Positions 1 through 8,674 of a stretch of DNA of 64,000 bases are shown in pieces. This stretch comes from Actinomycetota bacterium (GTDB lineage Bacteria; Actinomycetota; Actinomycetes; S36-B12; UBA10799). Where the stretch lies: the NCBI GenBank assembly GCA_020636995.1, contig JACJWU010000002.1, positions 62,001 to 126,000 of the forward strand, read 5' to 3'. The notes under the pieces were generated by a model that saw nothing but the letters and a program-made list of their open reading frames with translations, was not told the DNA's origin and ran no database searches. A program made the translations under genes and the position numbers. Every line of letters begins with the position of its first letter. Position 1 is the first letter of the stretch.

Positions 1-789
1 GTCGGCCAGGACATCGAGAAGGTGAACTTCGCCCGCAAGGGTTATCTGGAGACCTTCGCCGATGAGGCGTCGAAGTGGGACTACCTGGTGTCGCCGAACG
101 CCTACTCGTCCGAGATCTTCCTGCGATCGTTCGGCACTCCGCGCAAGGGTCTGCTCGAGACCGGCTATCCCCGAAACGACATCTTCTACCGTCCCGAGCG
201 CGAGGCGCGGGCCGCGGCGACCCGGGAACGACTCGGCCTGCGACCCGACCAGCAGGTCATTCTGTACGCGCCCACCTGGCGCGACGACCGCTACGACGAT
301 CGGGGCCGGTACATCTTCGACCTGAAGCTCAACGTCGATGCGCTGCGCGAACGGTTCGGGGACACCCACGTCCTGCTACTGCGCGGGCACCACCTGCTGG
401 CGACGCGGGCCGGCATTCCGGCCGAGGGTGGTTTCGTGCGCAACGTCTCGGCATACCCCGACATCGCGGATCTTTACCTGATCGCCGACGTGATGATCAC
501 CGACTACTCGTCAGTGATGTTCGACTACGTCAACACGGGCCGGCCGATGCTGTTCTTCACGTGGGACCTCGACGACTACCGCGACCGGGTGCGGGGTCTG
601 TACTTCGACCTCACCGAGGACCCGCCGGGGCCTATCTGCCGCACCTCAGGCGAGATCCTGGCGGCCCTCGACGATCTCGCCGGTGTGCAACAGCAGTACG
701 CGGGCGCCTATGGCCGGTTCCGCGAGCGATTCTGCGCGTGGGAGGACGGGTACGCGGCGGCACGAGTGATCGATGCCGCTCTCCGCTGA
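1..789 (+). CDS. CDP-glycerol glycerophosphotransferase-like protein (TagB/TagF family), 5' end outside window
   Basis: The reading frame is open from base 1, so the N-terminal part of this enzyme lies upstream of the window. The visible 262 residues are the C-terminal catalytic half of the TagB/TagF family, which adds polyol-phosphate units to a cell-wall polymer at the cytoplasmic membrane face. Counting from the first in-frame GTG (base 22), the family motifs YAPTWRDD (about residues 82-89) and TDYSSVMFDY (about 160-169) are present, followed by the usual RGLYFD. The stop overlaps the next gene by 17 bases, so the two are probably co-transcribed. The exact acceptor and polyol cannot be told from the sequence. 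Confidence 0.85.
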   Translation, partial: VGQDIEKVNFARKGYLETFADEASKWDYLVSPNAYSSEIFLRSFGTPRKGLLETGYPRNDIFYRPEREARAAATRERLGLRPDQQVILYAPTWRDDRYDDRGRYIFDLKLNVDALRERFGDTHVLLLRGHHLLATRAGIPAEGGFVRNVSAYPDIADLYLIADVMITDYSSVMFDYVNTGRPMLFFTWDLDDYRDRVRGLYFDLTEDPPGPICRTSGEILAALDDLAGVQQQYAGAYGRFRERFCAWEDGYAAARVIDAALR

Positions 790-2224
790 TCGCTGGCGGT
801 CTCGGGTCGATGTGCCCGTGATGGTCGGACTGACACTGGTCGCGCTGGGCCTCGCCTGGTACTTCCGCACTGTCCTGGTCACCTCGGATCCGTGGCATTA
901 CGCGATGGCGGCCCTGGACTTCGGCAACCACGAGTGGATCCCGTCGGGACTCACGCGGTGGGGGATCATCGTGCCGCTGATCCCGGTGGCGGCCGTCTTC
1001 GGGCAGACCCTGCCCACGTTCTACGCCTTCGCGTTCCTCGCCACGGCGATCGTGGTACCGGTGGTGTACGTCCTGGCGCGGTGGGTGGGCCCGACCACCG
1101 TGGCCGCGCTCACGGTGGTCACGTTCATCGCGATGCCGCTGACCTTCATCAACCTCTCGCGCGGCTACCCGGATCTGATGGCCGTCGCGCTCAACGGGCT
1201 CACCCTGATCCTCGTGCTGCGGGCCCGCGACACCGACCGGGTCGGGCCGCTGCTGCTCGCCGGGCTCGTCGCGGGGTGGGCCTTCGAGGTACGCGAGACC
1301 ACGGTCTTCACCTGGCCCATCTTCGCGGTGCTCATCTGGGGCCTGTCGCGGCGCTGGTTGGGGTACGCGGCGGTGCTGGTTGGCCTGGTGCCGTGGGCGG
1401 TGCTGGATCTCGGGCTGTCGTGGCTCACGCTGGGGGATCCTCTGGCGAAGTGGCACGTCCTGACGGGCTCGGACCTCAACGACTCGACCTCGCCACTGGA
1501 CGGCGCCTACCTGGGACAGCAGCGCTGGTGGTACCTCGCCCGGCTGCCAGTAGCCATGGCCCAGGAACCGTGGGGCTGGGTACTGCTGGTGGTCGCGGCG
1601 TTGGGGATCCTCGGCGGCCTGATCCTGCGGGGCCGGGTCGGGCTATACGTGATCTGGGTGCTGTTCCCGGCGATGCTGCTCGTACTGCAGGCCGGGGTGA
1701 TCGACCCGCAGCACCCCAGCGTGCGGGTCGACGTCCCGCGGTACTGGCTGGCGTTCCTGCCCGGCCTGACGATCTCCGCGGTGGCGCTGTGTGCTGCTGC
1801 CGCCTCGCGGATCCGCCTGCCCGGTTGGGTCGGGGCCGCCGTTCTGGCCGCGGTGGTCGTGGTGCCGGGGGTGCGTTTCGCCTCCACAGAACCCACGTTC
1901 CACCCCAACTCCGGCCAGCTTCCGTACGAGGTGGTGCAGAACCTTCCGGCCGGGCCGCAGATCTACACCGACGGTCGCACCCTGCGCATCCTCCCGGCGT
2001 ACCGTGGTGCCACCGACCTGGACTTCCGGGATTTCACGCGCAAGGGTGGCCGGCCCCGCTCCGGGCAGTACGTGCTGATCTTCAGCGACACCGACGAGAC
2101 CTGCGAGTTCTGCAAACTCGACTACGACCTGTGGAAGGCCGAGGGCAACGCGCTACCGCTGGCTGATTACCGCCTGGTGTGGGAGTCGACGGATGGCAAG
2201 GCGCGGCTGTACCAGGTGCCCTGA
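773..2224 (+). CDS. polytopic membrane glycosyltransferase-like protein (GT39/ArnT-like)
   Basis: This 483-residue protein is almost entirely hydrophobic, with roughly ten predicted membrane segments and a soluble C-terminal tail after about residue 370. A DPWHY-type acidic motif follows the first membrane segment (near residue 39), as in lipid-linked-sugar glycosyltransferases of the dolichyl-phosphate-mannose mannosyltransferase clan. The ATG start lies inside the end of the upstream glycerophosphotransferase gene, which suggests translational coupling. A role in transferring a sugar to the surface polymer made by its neighbours is inferred. The tail has a CEFC motif, possibly a disulfide or metal site. 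The stop codon is the first triplet of a palindromic element. Confidence 0.6.
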   Translation: MPLSADRWRSRVDVPVMVGLTLVALGLAWYFRTVLVTSDPWHYAMAALDFGNHEWIPSGLTRWGIIVPLIPVAAVFGQTLPTFYAFAFLATAIVVPVVYVLARWVGPTTVAALTVVTFIAMPLTFINLSRGYPDLMAVALNGLTLILVLRARDTDRVGPLLLAGLVAGWAFEVRETTVFTWPIFAVLIWGLSRRWLGYAAVLVGLVPWAVLDLGLSWLTLGDPLAKWHVLTGSDLNDSTSPLDGAYLGQQRWWYLARLPVAMAQEPWGWVLLVVAALGILGGLILRGRVGLYVIWVLFPAMLLVLQAGVIDPQHPSVRVDVPRYWLAFLPGLTISAVALCAAAASRIRLPGWVGAAVLAAVVVVPGVRFASTEPTFHPNSGQLPYEVVQNLPAGPQIYTDGRTLRILPAYRGATDLDFRDFTRKGGRPRSGQYVLIFSDTDETCEFCKLDYDLWKAEGNALPLADYRLVWESTDGKARLYQVP

Positions 2225-2320
2225 GTCATTTTCCAAACTGGAACCCCGCCAGGGCCCCGACACGCCGGCCAACAGCCCCGTTGCGCTCGGTGTCGGAATT
2301 CCAGTGAGGAAAATGACTCA
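2222..2320. repeat. 99-bp palindromic element with long terminal inverted repeats (MITE-like)
   Basis: TGAGTCATTTTCC at 2222-2234 is matched exactly in inverse by 2308-2320. A second inverted pair, ACTGGAA/TTCCAGT, lies at 2237-2243 and 2299-2305, and a third, CCGACAC/GTGTCGG, at 2257-2263 and 2290-2296. The whole element can fold back on itself. Its first three bases are the stop codon of the upstream gene. It has no run of T expected of a simple terminator. It may be a small non-autonomous mobile element or an unusual terminator. Confidence 0.7.
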
Positions 2321-2368
2321 CGGTGGCCTCCGCACGATGCTCGGCCCTGCTTCGTAGACTGCTGAACC

Positions 2369-3505
2369 ATGCAGCCGATCGATGCCGGGGAAGTGCTCCT
2401 TCATGTCGGTCTGCACAAGACCGGGACGACTGCGCTGCAGGTCGCACTCGCCGATGCCCGGCCGGAACTCGCGACCCACGGTGTCCGCTATCCCGGCACC
2501 GGGACCTTCCACCACCGGGCTGTCCTCGGCGGGGCCGACCGCAAGTACGGATGGCAGAACAACGGAGCCCGTGCGGTGCCCCGGAAGCACTGGGATGAGC
2601 TCGTGGCGGAGGCCAGGTTCGACGGTCGCACGATCGTGAGCAGCGAGTTCCTCGACGACGTCGATGAGGCCACGGCTCGCCGGATGATCGACGACCTCGG
2701 TGGCCCGCAACGGGTCCGGGTGGCGGTGACCCTGCGGGCGATCGGCGCGATTCTGCCGTCGGCGTGGCAGCAACGGCTGAAGGCCGGCTACACCAACCCC
2801 TACAACCAGTTCCTCAAGATGGTGTTCGCCGAGCAGCCGAGCGGGAAGGCACGGCGCTTCTGGTTCCGCCACGATCAGGTGGCGCAGGTCCAGCGCTGGG
2901 CGGGATTGGTGGGGATCGGGCGGACCTATGCGGTGATCATCCCGGCGGGGGACCGGCGCGCAATCTTCAACGCGTTCGAATCGCTGCTGTGCCTGCCCGA
3001 CGGCCTGCTGGCCGACCGCGAGATCGCCATTCAGAACCGATCCATGACCGCGCAGGAAGCGGAGTTCGTGCGCAGGCTGAACAAGGAGGTCGCAGACGAC
3101 CTCAGTTGGGACGAATACACCCGCACCGTGCGGCGCGGTCTCGTGCTGAACATGGTCGAGCAGCGTCAGCCGGGTGCCGGGGAGCAGAAGATCCACACCC
3201 CGGCCTGGGCCGCCGATCGTGCCGCGGACTACGGACAGCGTTTCGCCGACGGCATCGCTGCCAGTGGTGTGAACGTGATCGGCGATCCTGCCGAACTCGC
3301 CCGCCGACCGGCGTCGGGCAAGAACGAGAAGCAGGAGGCGCTTGCGATGGACGCGGCGGTGGCGGCCGCGGCGGGGCTCGTGCGCCGGAGCACCGCGACC
3401 GAATCGCAGCCGAGTCGGTCGGATGCGCTGAAGATTCTTCTGCGTCGACCGGGCCGCGCGCGCAGTGCGCCGCAGCCTGCCGACCCGGACGTCGAGCAGC
3501 CGTAG
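2369..3505 (+). CDS. sulfotransferase-like protein, first of a tandem pair
   Basis: This 378-residue protein begins with HVGLHKTGTTALQ at residues 12-24, which fits the 5'-phosphosulfate-binding loop of PAPS-dependent sulfotransferases. A second motif, TLRAIGAILPSAWQQ (about residues 119-133), fits the 3'-phosphate-binding region with its conserved Arg and Ser. No signal peptide is seen, so it is cytoplasmic. It is closely similar along its whole length to the next gene, 11 bp downstream, so the pair arose by duplication. Lying between two glycerophosphotransferase-like genes, it probably modifies a surface glycan, but the acceptor is unknown. No clear ribosome binding site precedes the ATG. 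Many relatives are annotated only as hypothetical. Confidence 0.6.
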   Translation: MQPIDAGEVLLHVGLHKTGTTALQVALADARPELATHGVRYPGTGTFHHRAVLGGADRKYGWQNNGARAVPRKHWDELVAEARFDGRTIVSSEFLDDVDEATARRMIDDLGGPQRVRVAVTLRAIGAILPSAWQQRLKAGYTNPYNQFLKMVFAEQPSGKARRFWFRHDQVAQVQRWAGLVGIGRTYAVIIPAGDRRAIFNAFESLLCLPDGLLADREIAIQNRSMTAQEAEFVRRLNKEVADDLSWDEYTRTVRRGLVLNMVEQRQPGAGEQKIHTPAWAADRAADYGQRFADGIAASGVNVIGDPAELARRPASGKNEKQEALAMDAAVAAAAGLVRRSTATESQPSRSDALKILLRRPGRARSAPQPADPDVEQP

Positions 3506-3516
3506 AATCAGTACCT

Positions 3517-4680
3517 ATGGAGTCGACGATCACCCCCATCGGCAAGGGCGAGGTCCTGTTGCACGTGGGTCTGCACAAGACCGGCACGACCGCACTGCAG
3601 GTCGCCCTCGCAGATGCGCGGGGTGCCCTTGAGGACCACGGGGTGCGCTATCCGGGCAAGGGCCTCTACCACCACAAGGCGATCCTGGCCGGCGCCGACC
3701 GCCCGTACGGCTGGCGCGAGAACGGCGCACGGATCACGCCGAAGAAGCACTGGAAGAAGATGCTGAAGGAGGCCGACTTCGAGGGTCGCACCATCATCAG
3801 CAGTGAGTTCCTCGACGACATCTCGCCAGAAGTCTGCGCCCGGGTGGTCGACGACCTCGGGGGTCGGCAGCGGGTCAGCGTGGTCGTGACGCTGCGCTCG
3901 ATCGGCGCAATCCTGCCCTCGGCCTGGCAGCAGGGGCTCAAGGCGGGAGTCACGACGCCGTACAACTCCTGGCTCAAGGTGATGTTCGACGAGGACCCGA
4001 CCCCGCGGGCGGAGCGGTTCTGGTTCCGGCACGATCAGGTCGAGCAGGTGAAACGGTGGGCGGACATCGTCGGTGCGGACCGGACCTACGCCGTGGTCAT
4101 CCCCGATGGGGACCGCACGGCGATCTTCACCGCGTTCGAGGGTCTGTTGGGGCTGCCCGGGGGTTTCCTGGCCAATCGTGAGCAGATCATCCAGAACCGG
4201 TCCATGACGACTCCCGAGGCGGAGTTCGTTCGTCGGCTCAACAAGGAACTTGCCGGTCAGATGTCCTGGGACGAGTACACGGTGATGGTGCGCCGGGCGA
4301 TGATCCTGAACATGGTCGAGAAGCGTCGGCCGGCAGCCGACGAGCCCCGCATCCAGACCCCGCAGTGGGCCGCGGACAAGGCCGAGGAGTACGGACAGCG
4401 TTTCGCCAAGGGGATCGCCGAGTTGGGTGTGCAGGTCGTCGGGGATCCGGCCGATCTCGCATTGCGCCCGCGCTCCGGGGATCTGGACCGGCCGGACGTG
4501 GTCTCCATCGACGCCGCAGTCGCCGGTACTGCTGGACTGGTGTTGGAGGCGCTCACCGAGCGCCGGGCCTTGGAGGAGAAGGTGAAGTCCGCGGCCGCGG
4601 AGGCACCGGCTCCGACCCGCCGCAGCCGGTGGACCGCGCGCGGCGCCGCCCGGGCGCTCAAGCGGGGCTTCAGCAAGTAA
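3517..4680 (+). CDS. sulfotransferase-like protein, second of a tandem pair
   Basis: This 387-residue paralogue of the preceding gene carries the same 5' loop HVGLHKTGTTALQ (about residues 17-29) and the second motif TLRSIGAILPSAWQQ. I chose the ATG at 3517, 11 bp after the upstream stop, because its N-terminus aligns with that of the paralogue. The frame stays open far upstream only because it shadows the neighbour. The C-terminal 50 residues are more basic and differ between the two copies. A hairpin follows the stop. Function is inferred from the binding-loop motifs; donor and acceptor are not established. Confidence 0.6.
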   Translation: MESTITPIGKGEVLLHVGLHKTGTTALQVALADARGALEDHGVRYPGKGLYHHKAILAGADRPYGWRENGARITPKKHWKKMLKEADFEGRTIISSEFLDDISPEVCARVVDDLGGRQRVSVVVTLRSIGAILPSAWQQGLKAGVTTPYNSWLKVMFDEDPTPRAERFWFRHDQVEQVKRWADIVGADRTYAVVIPDGDRTAIFTAFEGLLGLPGGFLANREQIIQNRSMTTPEAEFVRRLNKELAGQMSWDEYTVMVRRAMILNMVEKRRPAADEPRIQTPQWAADKAEEYGQRFAKGIAELGVQVVGDPADLALRPRSGDLDRPDVVSIDAAVAGTAGLVLEALTERRALEEKVKSAAAEAPAPTRRSRWTARGAARALKRGFSK

Positions 4681-4689
4681 CCGCACTTA

Positions 4690-4723
4690 GAACTGGTTCA
4701 CGGCCCCCGTCGCCAACCAGTTC
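4690..4723. terminator. hairpin between convergent genes
   Basis: GAACTGGTT (4690-4698) and AACCAGTTC (4715-4723) form a perfect 9-bp stem with a 16-nt loop. It lies between the stops of the convergent sulfotransferase-like and glycerophosphotransferase-like genes. There is no T run, as is common in GC-rich actinobacteria, so it is read as a bidirectional terminator-like hairpin. Confidence 0.5.
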
Positions 4724-4729
4724 CGTACG

Positions 4730-6037
4730 TCAGCTCTCGATATCGAGTTCCTGGATGTCGCTGACGATCCGATGGGGTTCGGTCGGCGTGTTCGGATCGG
4801 CGGTCGTGACCTCGTGGTGGCTCAGCCAGTCGTCACGTTCGGCGCGCACGCGGCGACAGGCTGCCAGCCAGGCCTCGGTCGCAGCCCCGGGTGTGGTGTC
4901 ACCGAAGTAGTGGTGCGTCCACGTGCGGCGCTGTTCGGCCAGAGCCTCGTCGGTGGTGGCCCTGTCCAGCACCTCGATGATGTCTGCAGCCCTCTTCTTC
5001 GTGAGCAATTCGGTGGACGCGATGAAGCCCTCCGTCGGGACCGGTGCTGCGGGGTTGGTGGGCTTGGTGACGACGATCGGCTTGCCGGTGGTCAGCCAGT
5101 CGATGACCACCGCGCTCACGTCCGCGATGCACACGTCGGCGGACTGCAGTTGCCAGTCGAACGTCGCGGTCTTGTCCGACAGGTGTCGCGCGGTCGGGTC
5201 GGCCAGGTTCGCCGTCGCGATCATCGTGTCGATCTGGTCGCGGGCGGCGGCGTGTTCTTCGGAGAACAGCCCCGTGCGAGCATGCGGGCGGAAGATCACG
5301 CGGTGCCGCGGCGAGGCCAGTAGAGCCTGCATCATGGCCACGCCATGGGAGGCCAGCGAGCTGTAGCGCATGCTCGGCCGGTCACCCTCGGTCGTGGGGG
5401 CGTAGAGGACGACGATGCGGTCGTCTGTCGGCAATCCGGGCCCGGCTGTCGTTTGCGCACTGTCCAACTGGGGACGGCCGATGCGGATGGTCTTGGCCTC
5501 GACGTCGAAGTTGATCAGGTTCGCGGCCAGTCGTTCGGCAGCTGCCTCGCCGGCGATGAAGGAGTAGTCGTATGCCTTGGTCTGGCCGGAGACCATGTAC
5601 GACTTGTCGCTCTCGCCGTGGCTGATGAAGACGTGCAGCATCGTGTTCGACCGCATCATCTGGAAGTTGCGGGTGTTCTGGTTGACGTACAGGGCCATGG
5701 AGAAGCGCTGTCTGTCGACCAGGTTCTCGAGGTCCTCGACCCTGCCCGCGTAGACCACGGGCAGCGGGGATTCCTTGAGCAGTTCGAGGGCGGCGGTTAC
5801 GGATCGGCAGACGATGACAGCCGGCGCCTCGGCGTCGAGGGCCATCAGCGGCTCGTACCACTGACGAAGTTGGTAGAGGTTGACCGGGCCGTCGGCGTAG
5901 TAGACAAGAGTCTCGAAGTGGTTGTCGGGCAGCACCCGGTCGCCGGTCTGCGACTCCCACTCCTCGACCATCGCCCCGGGGGGCTGGGTCAGGACCCTGC
6001 GAACAGCCCAGTAGATCTGCTTGGCCTTGCCTGCCAT
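4730..6037 (-). CDS. glycerophosphotransferase-like protein (TagF family, divergent)
   Basis: This 435-residue protein resembles the CDP-glycerol glycerophosphotransferase family over its full length. FISHGESDK (about residues 133-141) matches the HG(E/T) segment that precedes the catalytic core, VLYAPTTEGDRPS matches the YAPTW segment, and ADVSAVVIDWLTTGKP stands where the family has DYSSVMFDY. The aromatic and acidic residues of those motifs are partly replaced, so substrate use may differ. It is downstream of the nucleotidyltransferase gene on the same strand with a 9-bp gap, so a shared operon and a shared activated polyol or choline-like donor are likely. Confidence 0.65.
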   Translation of the reverse strand: MAGKAKQIYWAVRRVLTQPPGAMVEEWESQTGDRVLPDNHFETLVYYADGPVNLYQLRQWYEPLMALDAEAPAVIVCRSVTAALELLKESPLPVVYAGRVEDLENLVDRQRFSMALYVNQNTRNFQMMRSNTMLHVFISHGESDKSYMVSGQTKAYDYSFIAGEAAAERLAANLINFDVEAKTIRIGRPQLDSAQTTAGPGLPTDDRIVVLYAPTTEGDRPSMRYSSLASHGVAMMQALLASPRHRVIFRPHARTGLFSEEHAAARDQIDTMIATANLADPTARHLSDKTATFDWQLQSADVCIADVSAVVIDWLTTGKPIVVTKPTNPAAPVPTEGFIASTELLTKKRAADIIEVLDRATTDEALAEQRRTWTHHYFGDTTPGAATEAWLAACRRVRAERDDWLSHHEVTTADPNTPTEPHRIVSDIQELDIES

Positions 6038-6046
6038 CCGTGCTCC

Positions 6047-6739
6047 CTAACCGCGTGCGTTGGCGCGCGCCAGATCGTCATCGAAGTCGATCTCGACGGC
6101 GAAAAGATCGGAGATGTCCACCGGTGTGAATCTGATGCCGTGGCGTTCGATGGCCAGTTCGATGCCGCGTTCGAAGTAGTCCTGCTCGTCGCAGTCGGCC
6201 AGGCATTCGATGAGCCGGGCCTTGTCCTTGCCGGAAACCAGGTTGATCCCGACCGCTTCACCGAGGGCGTTCTGGACCTGCTTGCTCAGCGCGTTGACAT
6301 GGCCCTCTGCGTCGACGGTGTACTTGACCTCTTCATCGGCGACCGCCGAGGTGTTCACACAGATCACGTTGTCGCCGCGCAGGATGCTCGACTCCAGGCG
6401 GGCCAGTACCTGCGGGTCGAACACGACGTCGCCGTTCATCCACAGCACCGGGCCCTCGCCGGAGAAACGCAGGGCCTTGAGCAGGCTCTTCGACGTGTTG
6501 GTCGTGTCGAAGTTCTCGTTGTAGACGAAGAGGCCGTCCGGGAAGGCCTCGAGGATGGACTCGAGTTTGAAGCCCACCACAGTCATGACCCGCGCCTGCT
6601 GGCCGAACACAGTCGCGATGTTGTCGCGCTGCTGCCCCATGATGCTGCGCCCGTCGTCGAGCTTGGTGAGGGGCTTGGGCCAGGGGCGGCCCAGCCGGGT
6701 GCCCATGCCTGCGGCCAGGATCGCGACCTGGATCGTCAT
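6047..6739 (-). CDS. LicC-like nucleotidyltransferase (NTP_transferase family)
   Basis: The 230-residue protein has the nucleotidyltransferase signature AAGMGTRLGRPWPKPL near its N-terminus, with the Lys expected to bind phosphate, and WMNGDVVFDP around residue 100 with the metal-binding Asp. The spacing and the TTNTSKSLLKAL segment recall LicC-type phosphocholine cytidylyltransferases and related sugar-phosphate enzymes. The ATG at 6739 is preceded by GGAG at a proper distance; an in-frame ATG 15 bases upstream is less well placed. It probably makes the CDP- or other NDP-activated donor for the adjacent glycerophosphotransferase-like enzyme. The substrate is not determined. Confidence 0.65.
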   Translation of the reverse strand: MTIQVAILAAGMGTRLGRPWPKPLTKLDDGRSIMGQQRDNIATVFGQQARVMTVVGFKLESILEAFPDGLFVYNENFDTTNTSKSLLKALRFSGEGPVLWMNGDVVFDPQVLARLESSILRGDNVICVNTSAVADEEVKYTVDAEGHVNALSKQVQNALGEAVGINLVSGKDKARLIECLADCDEQDYFERGIELAIERHGIRFTPVDISDLFAVEIDFDDDLARANARG

Positions 6740-6897
6740 CGTTTCTCCGTTCATCGACTGTGTCCATTGTGACGGCTGGGGTTCACGGTTGCCCGCACCG
6801 GTTCGCCGGATCACACCCGGCATGGGGGTGTGGTGGGGTTCCGGGGTGTGCGTCGGCCCCGGTGCTACGTTCACAACGTCGAATGGAAGGTGCAGGC

Positions 6898-8652
6898 GTG
6901 ACATCGGTGGTCGTCCTCGGATCGGGTGCACCTGCGCTGGGCGAGTTCCTGCCCGCCGCCCCGCTGGCGCACGCAACGACCGCTGTCGAACTCGAGGCAC
7001 TGCTGGAGGACCTCGACGGCGATGTCGTGCTCGTGGCCCCGGACGCCGATTGTTCCGCGCGGTTCCCGGTGGTCGACGTGTGCCGTCCGCAACGCACCGC
7101 GGTGATCGTCGGTGCTGGTGGTTCGGCGGGGGTGCGGATCGCCGGCGGTGCTGTGGTGTCGGCGGGAACCTCGCAGGCCCGTTTGGTCGACCAGCAGGAC
7201 TCGGCCATCGGATGCCTCCACATCGCCGCCGCGGACCGCCCAGCGCTGCAACAGGGACTGGCTGAGGTCGCTCGGGGACCCGCGGGTGAGTTGTGGCAGC
7301 AGATCCTGAGTGTGCTGGTGATGGCCGGCACGCGGGTGGTGCCGGTCGATGCCGCTCCCTTCACCGTGGGTTCGTCGCCGGTGCCCCGCGACCGGGACCC
7401 CATCCGTCTGCAGGCGCGCAGGTGTGCGCGCGGGGGTGATGGGTGGTTGTCCGAACGTACCGTGCGGCCGATATCGCGCCGGATCACTCCGATCGCGGTG
7501 CGGCTGGGGCTGGCCCCGAACGCCATCACCGTCATCAGCCTGCTGGCAGGAGCCGGTGCGGTCGCGACCGCTTTGACGGGCACCCGGTGGGGGTATCTGG
7601 CCACCGCGGTCCTCATGCTCGTCTCGCTCGTGCTCGACTGCGTGGACGGCGAGGTCGCGAGGTGGACGCACCGGTACAGCAAGGGCGGTGCATGGCTCGA
7701 TGCCGTCGGGGATCGGGTGAAGGAGTACGCCGTCTGGTTCGCCGTCGCCTGGGCGGTGGGGCAGCAGCGCTTCTGGGTGCTCGTGCTGGTCTGCCTGGTC
7801 GTGTTCACCTCGAAGCACTTCCTCGACTACGGGTGGTCGCTGCGATATCCGCCATGGCAGCCGCGCCCGGTCGAGATCACTGCGGCCGCCGACCCCTGGC
7901 ACCGCGAAGGTGCGGTACCCCCTGCGGTGCGCCCGCCGTCGTGGCGGCGGATCCTCGGCATGCCCATCGCGGAGCGGTGGCTGCTGATCGCGGTGCTGCT
8001 GCCGCTGGTGGGTCCATGGCCCGCCTTCATCGCACTCGCGGTGCTCGGCGCCGTTTCCTGGGCGTACACCGTGCTCACCCGCGTCCGGTGGAGCCACTCC
8101 GGCATCGACGAGGTCATGGTGCCCCGTCTGCAGGCGATCACAGATCCGGGGCCACTTCTGCTGGCGTTGCGGCCTGCGCGCGCGGCGTGGGGCGGTGCGG
8201 CGGTCATCGGCTTCCTCGTGTTGCTCGCGGGAGCCACCGGTCCGGCATGGGTGATCCTGGCGGGGTTCGCGGTGGCTCTGGGACTGTATGCGCTGGCCTA
8301 CGGCCGCGGCCCCCGGGGCCGGCTCGGATGGATGGCGCCGTCGATCGCTCGCAGCACCGAGATGAGCGCGCTGCTGGCTCTGGCCTGGTTCTCCACCGAT
8401 ATGGACCCCGTGGCAGTCTTCGCGCTGCTCGCGGCGGGCGCTTGGCGGCATTACGACGTGATCTACCGCATCCGCAATCAGCAGGTTCTACCCGACAGGA
8501 CCGCGTGGCTCATGCTTCTGGGCACCGAGGGCAGGGTGCTCGTGGCGATCGGATTGTTGCTCGCGATCGGCACCAGCACGTGGCTGTGGTTCGCGGCGTA
8601 TGTGGCGGTGGTAGCGGTGGTCGACTCGCTGTGGAGTTGGTTCAGGACCTGA
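6898..8652 (+). CDS. CDP-alcohol phosphotransferase family membrane protein with DUF5941-like C-terminus
   Basis: The 584-residue protein carries the full CDP-alcohol phosphotransferase signature, DCVDGEVARW followed at the right spacing by G, D and D, at about residues 247-271. It lies next to predicted membrane helices. The N-terminal 180 residues are soluble and of unclear fold. The C-terminal half contains more membrane segments and fits the DUF5941 region known from actinobacterial relatives. The GTG at 6898 follows GGAAGG by seven bases, while the frame extends further upstream without a better signal. It is divergent from the LicC-like gene. A role in transferring a phospho-alcohol to a lipid or glycolipid is expected. 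Confidence 0.7.
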   Translation: MTSVVVLGSGAPALGEFLPAAPLAHATTAVELEALLEDLDGDVVLVAPDADCSARFPVVDVCRPQRTAVIVGAGGSAGVRIAGGAVVSAGTSQARLVDQQDSAIGCLHIAAADRPALQQGLAEVARGPAGELWQQILSVLVMAGTRVVPVDAAPFTVGSSPVPRDRDPIRLQARRCARGGDGWLSERTVRPISRRITPIAVRLGLAPNAITVISLLAGAGAVATALTGTRWGYLATAVLMLVSLVLDCVDGEVARWTHRYSKGGAWLDAVGDRVKEYAVWFAVAWAVGQQRFWVLVLVCLVVFTSKHFLDYGWSLRYPPWQPRPVEITAAADPWHREGAVPPAVRPPSWRRILGMPIAERWLLIAVLLPLVGPWPAFIALAVLGAVSWAYTVLTRVRWSHSGIDEVMVPRLQAITDPGPLLLALRPARAAWGGAAVIGFLVLLAGATGPAWVILAGFAVALGLYALAYGRGPRGRLGWMAPSIARSTEMSALLALAWFSTDMDPVAVFALLAAGAWRHYDVIYRIRNQQVLPDRTAWLMLLGTEGRVLVAIGLLLAIGTSTWLWFAAYVAVVAVVDSLWSWFRT

Positions 8653-8674
8653 TCGACGTCGGGGGCGGGCTGCG

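Noticed and set aside
2764..3516. N-terminal extension of the second sulfotransferase-like protein
   Set aside because: This frame runs through the first paralogue in another frame and has no matching family sequence; the ATG at 3517 gives an N-terminus that aligns with the paralogue.
6047..6739. FbiD (2-phospholactate/PEP guanylyltransferase) to complete F420 synthesis
   Set aside because: The protein has the LicC/sugar nucleotidyltransferase layout and sits in a polymer operon; it lacks the CofC/FbiD pattern.
5345..6772. Long plus-strand open frame opposite the nucleotidyltransferase and glycerophosphotransferase-like genes
   Set aside because: It is a GC-driven shadow antisense to two recognised genes and shows no family motif.
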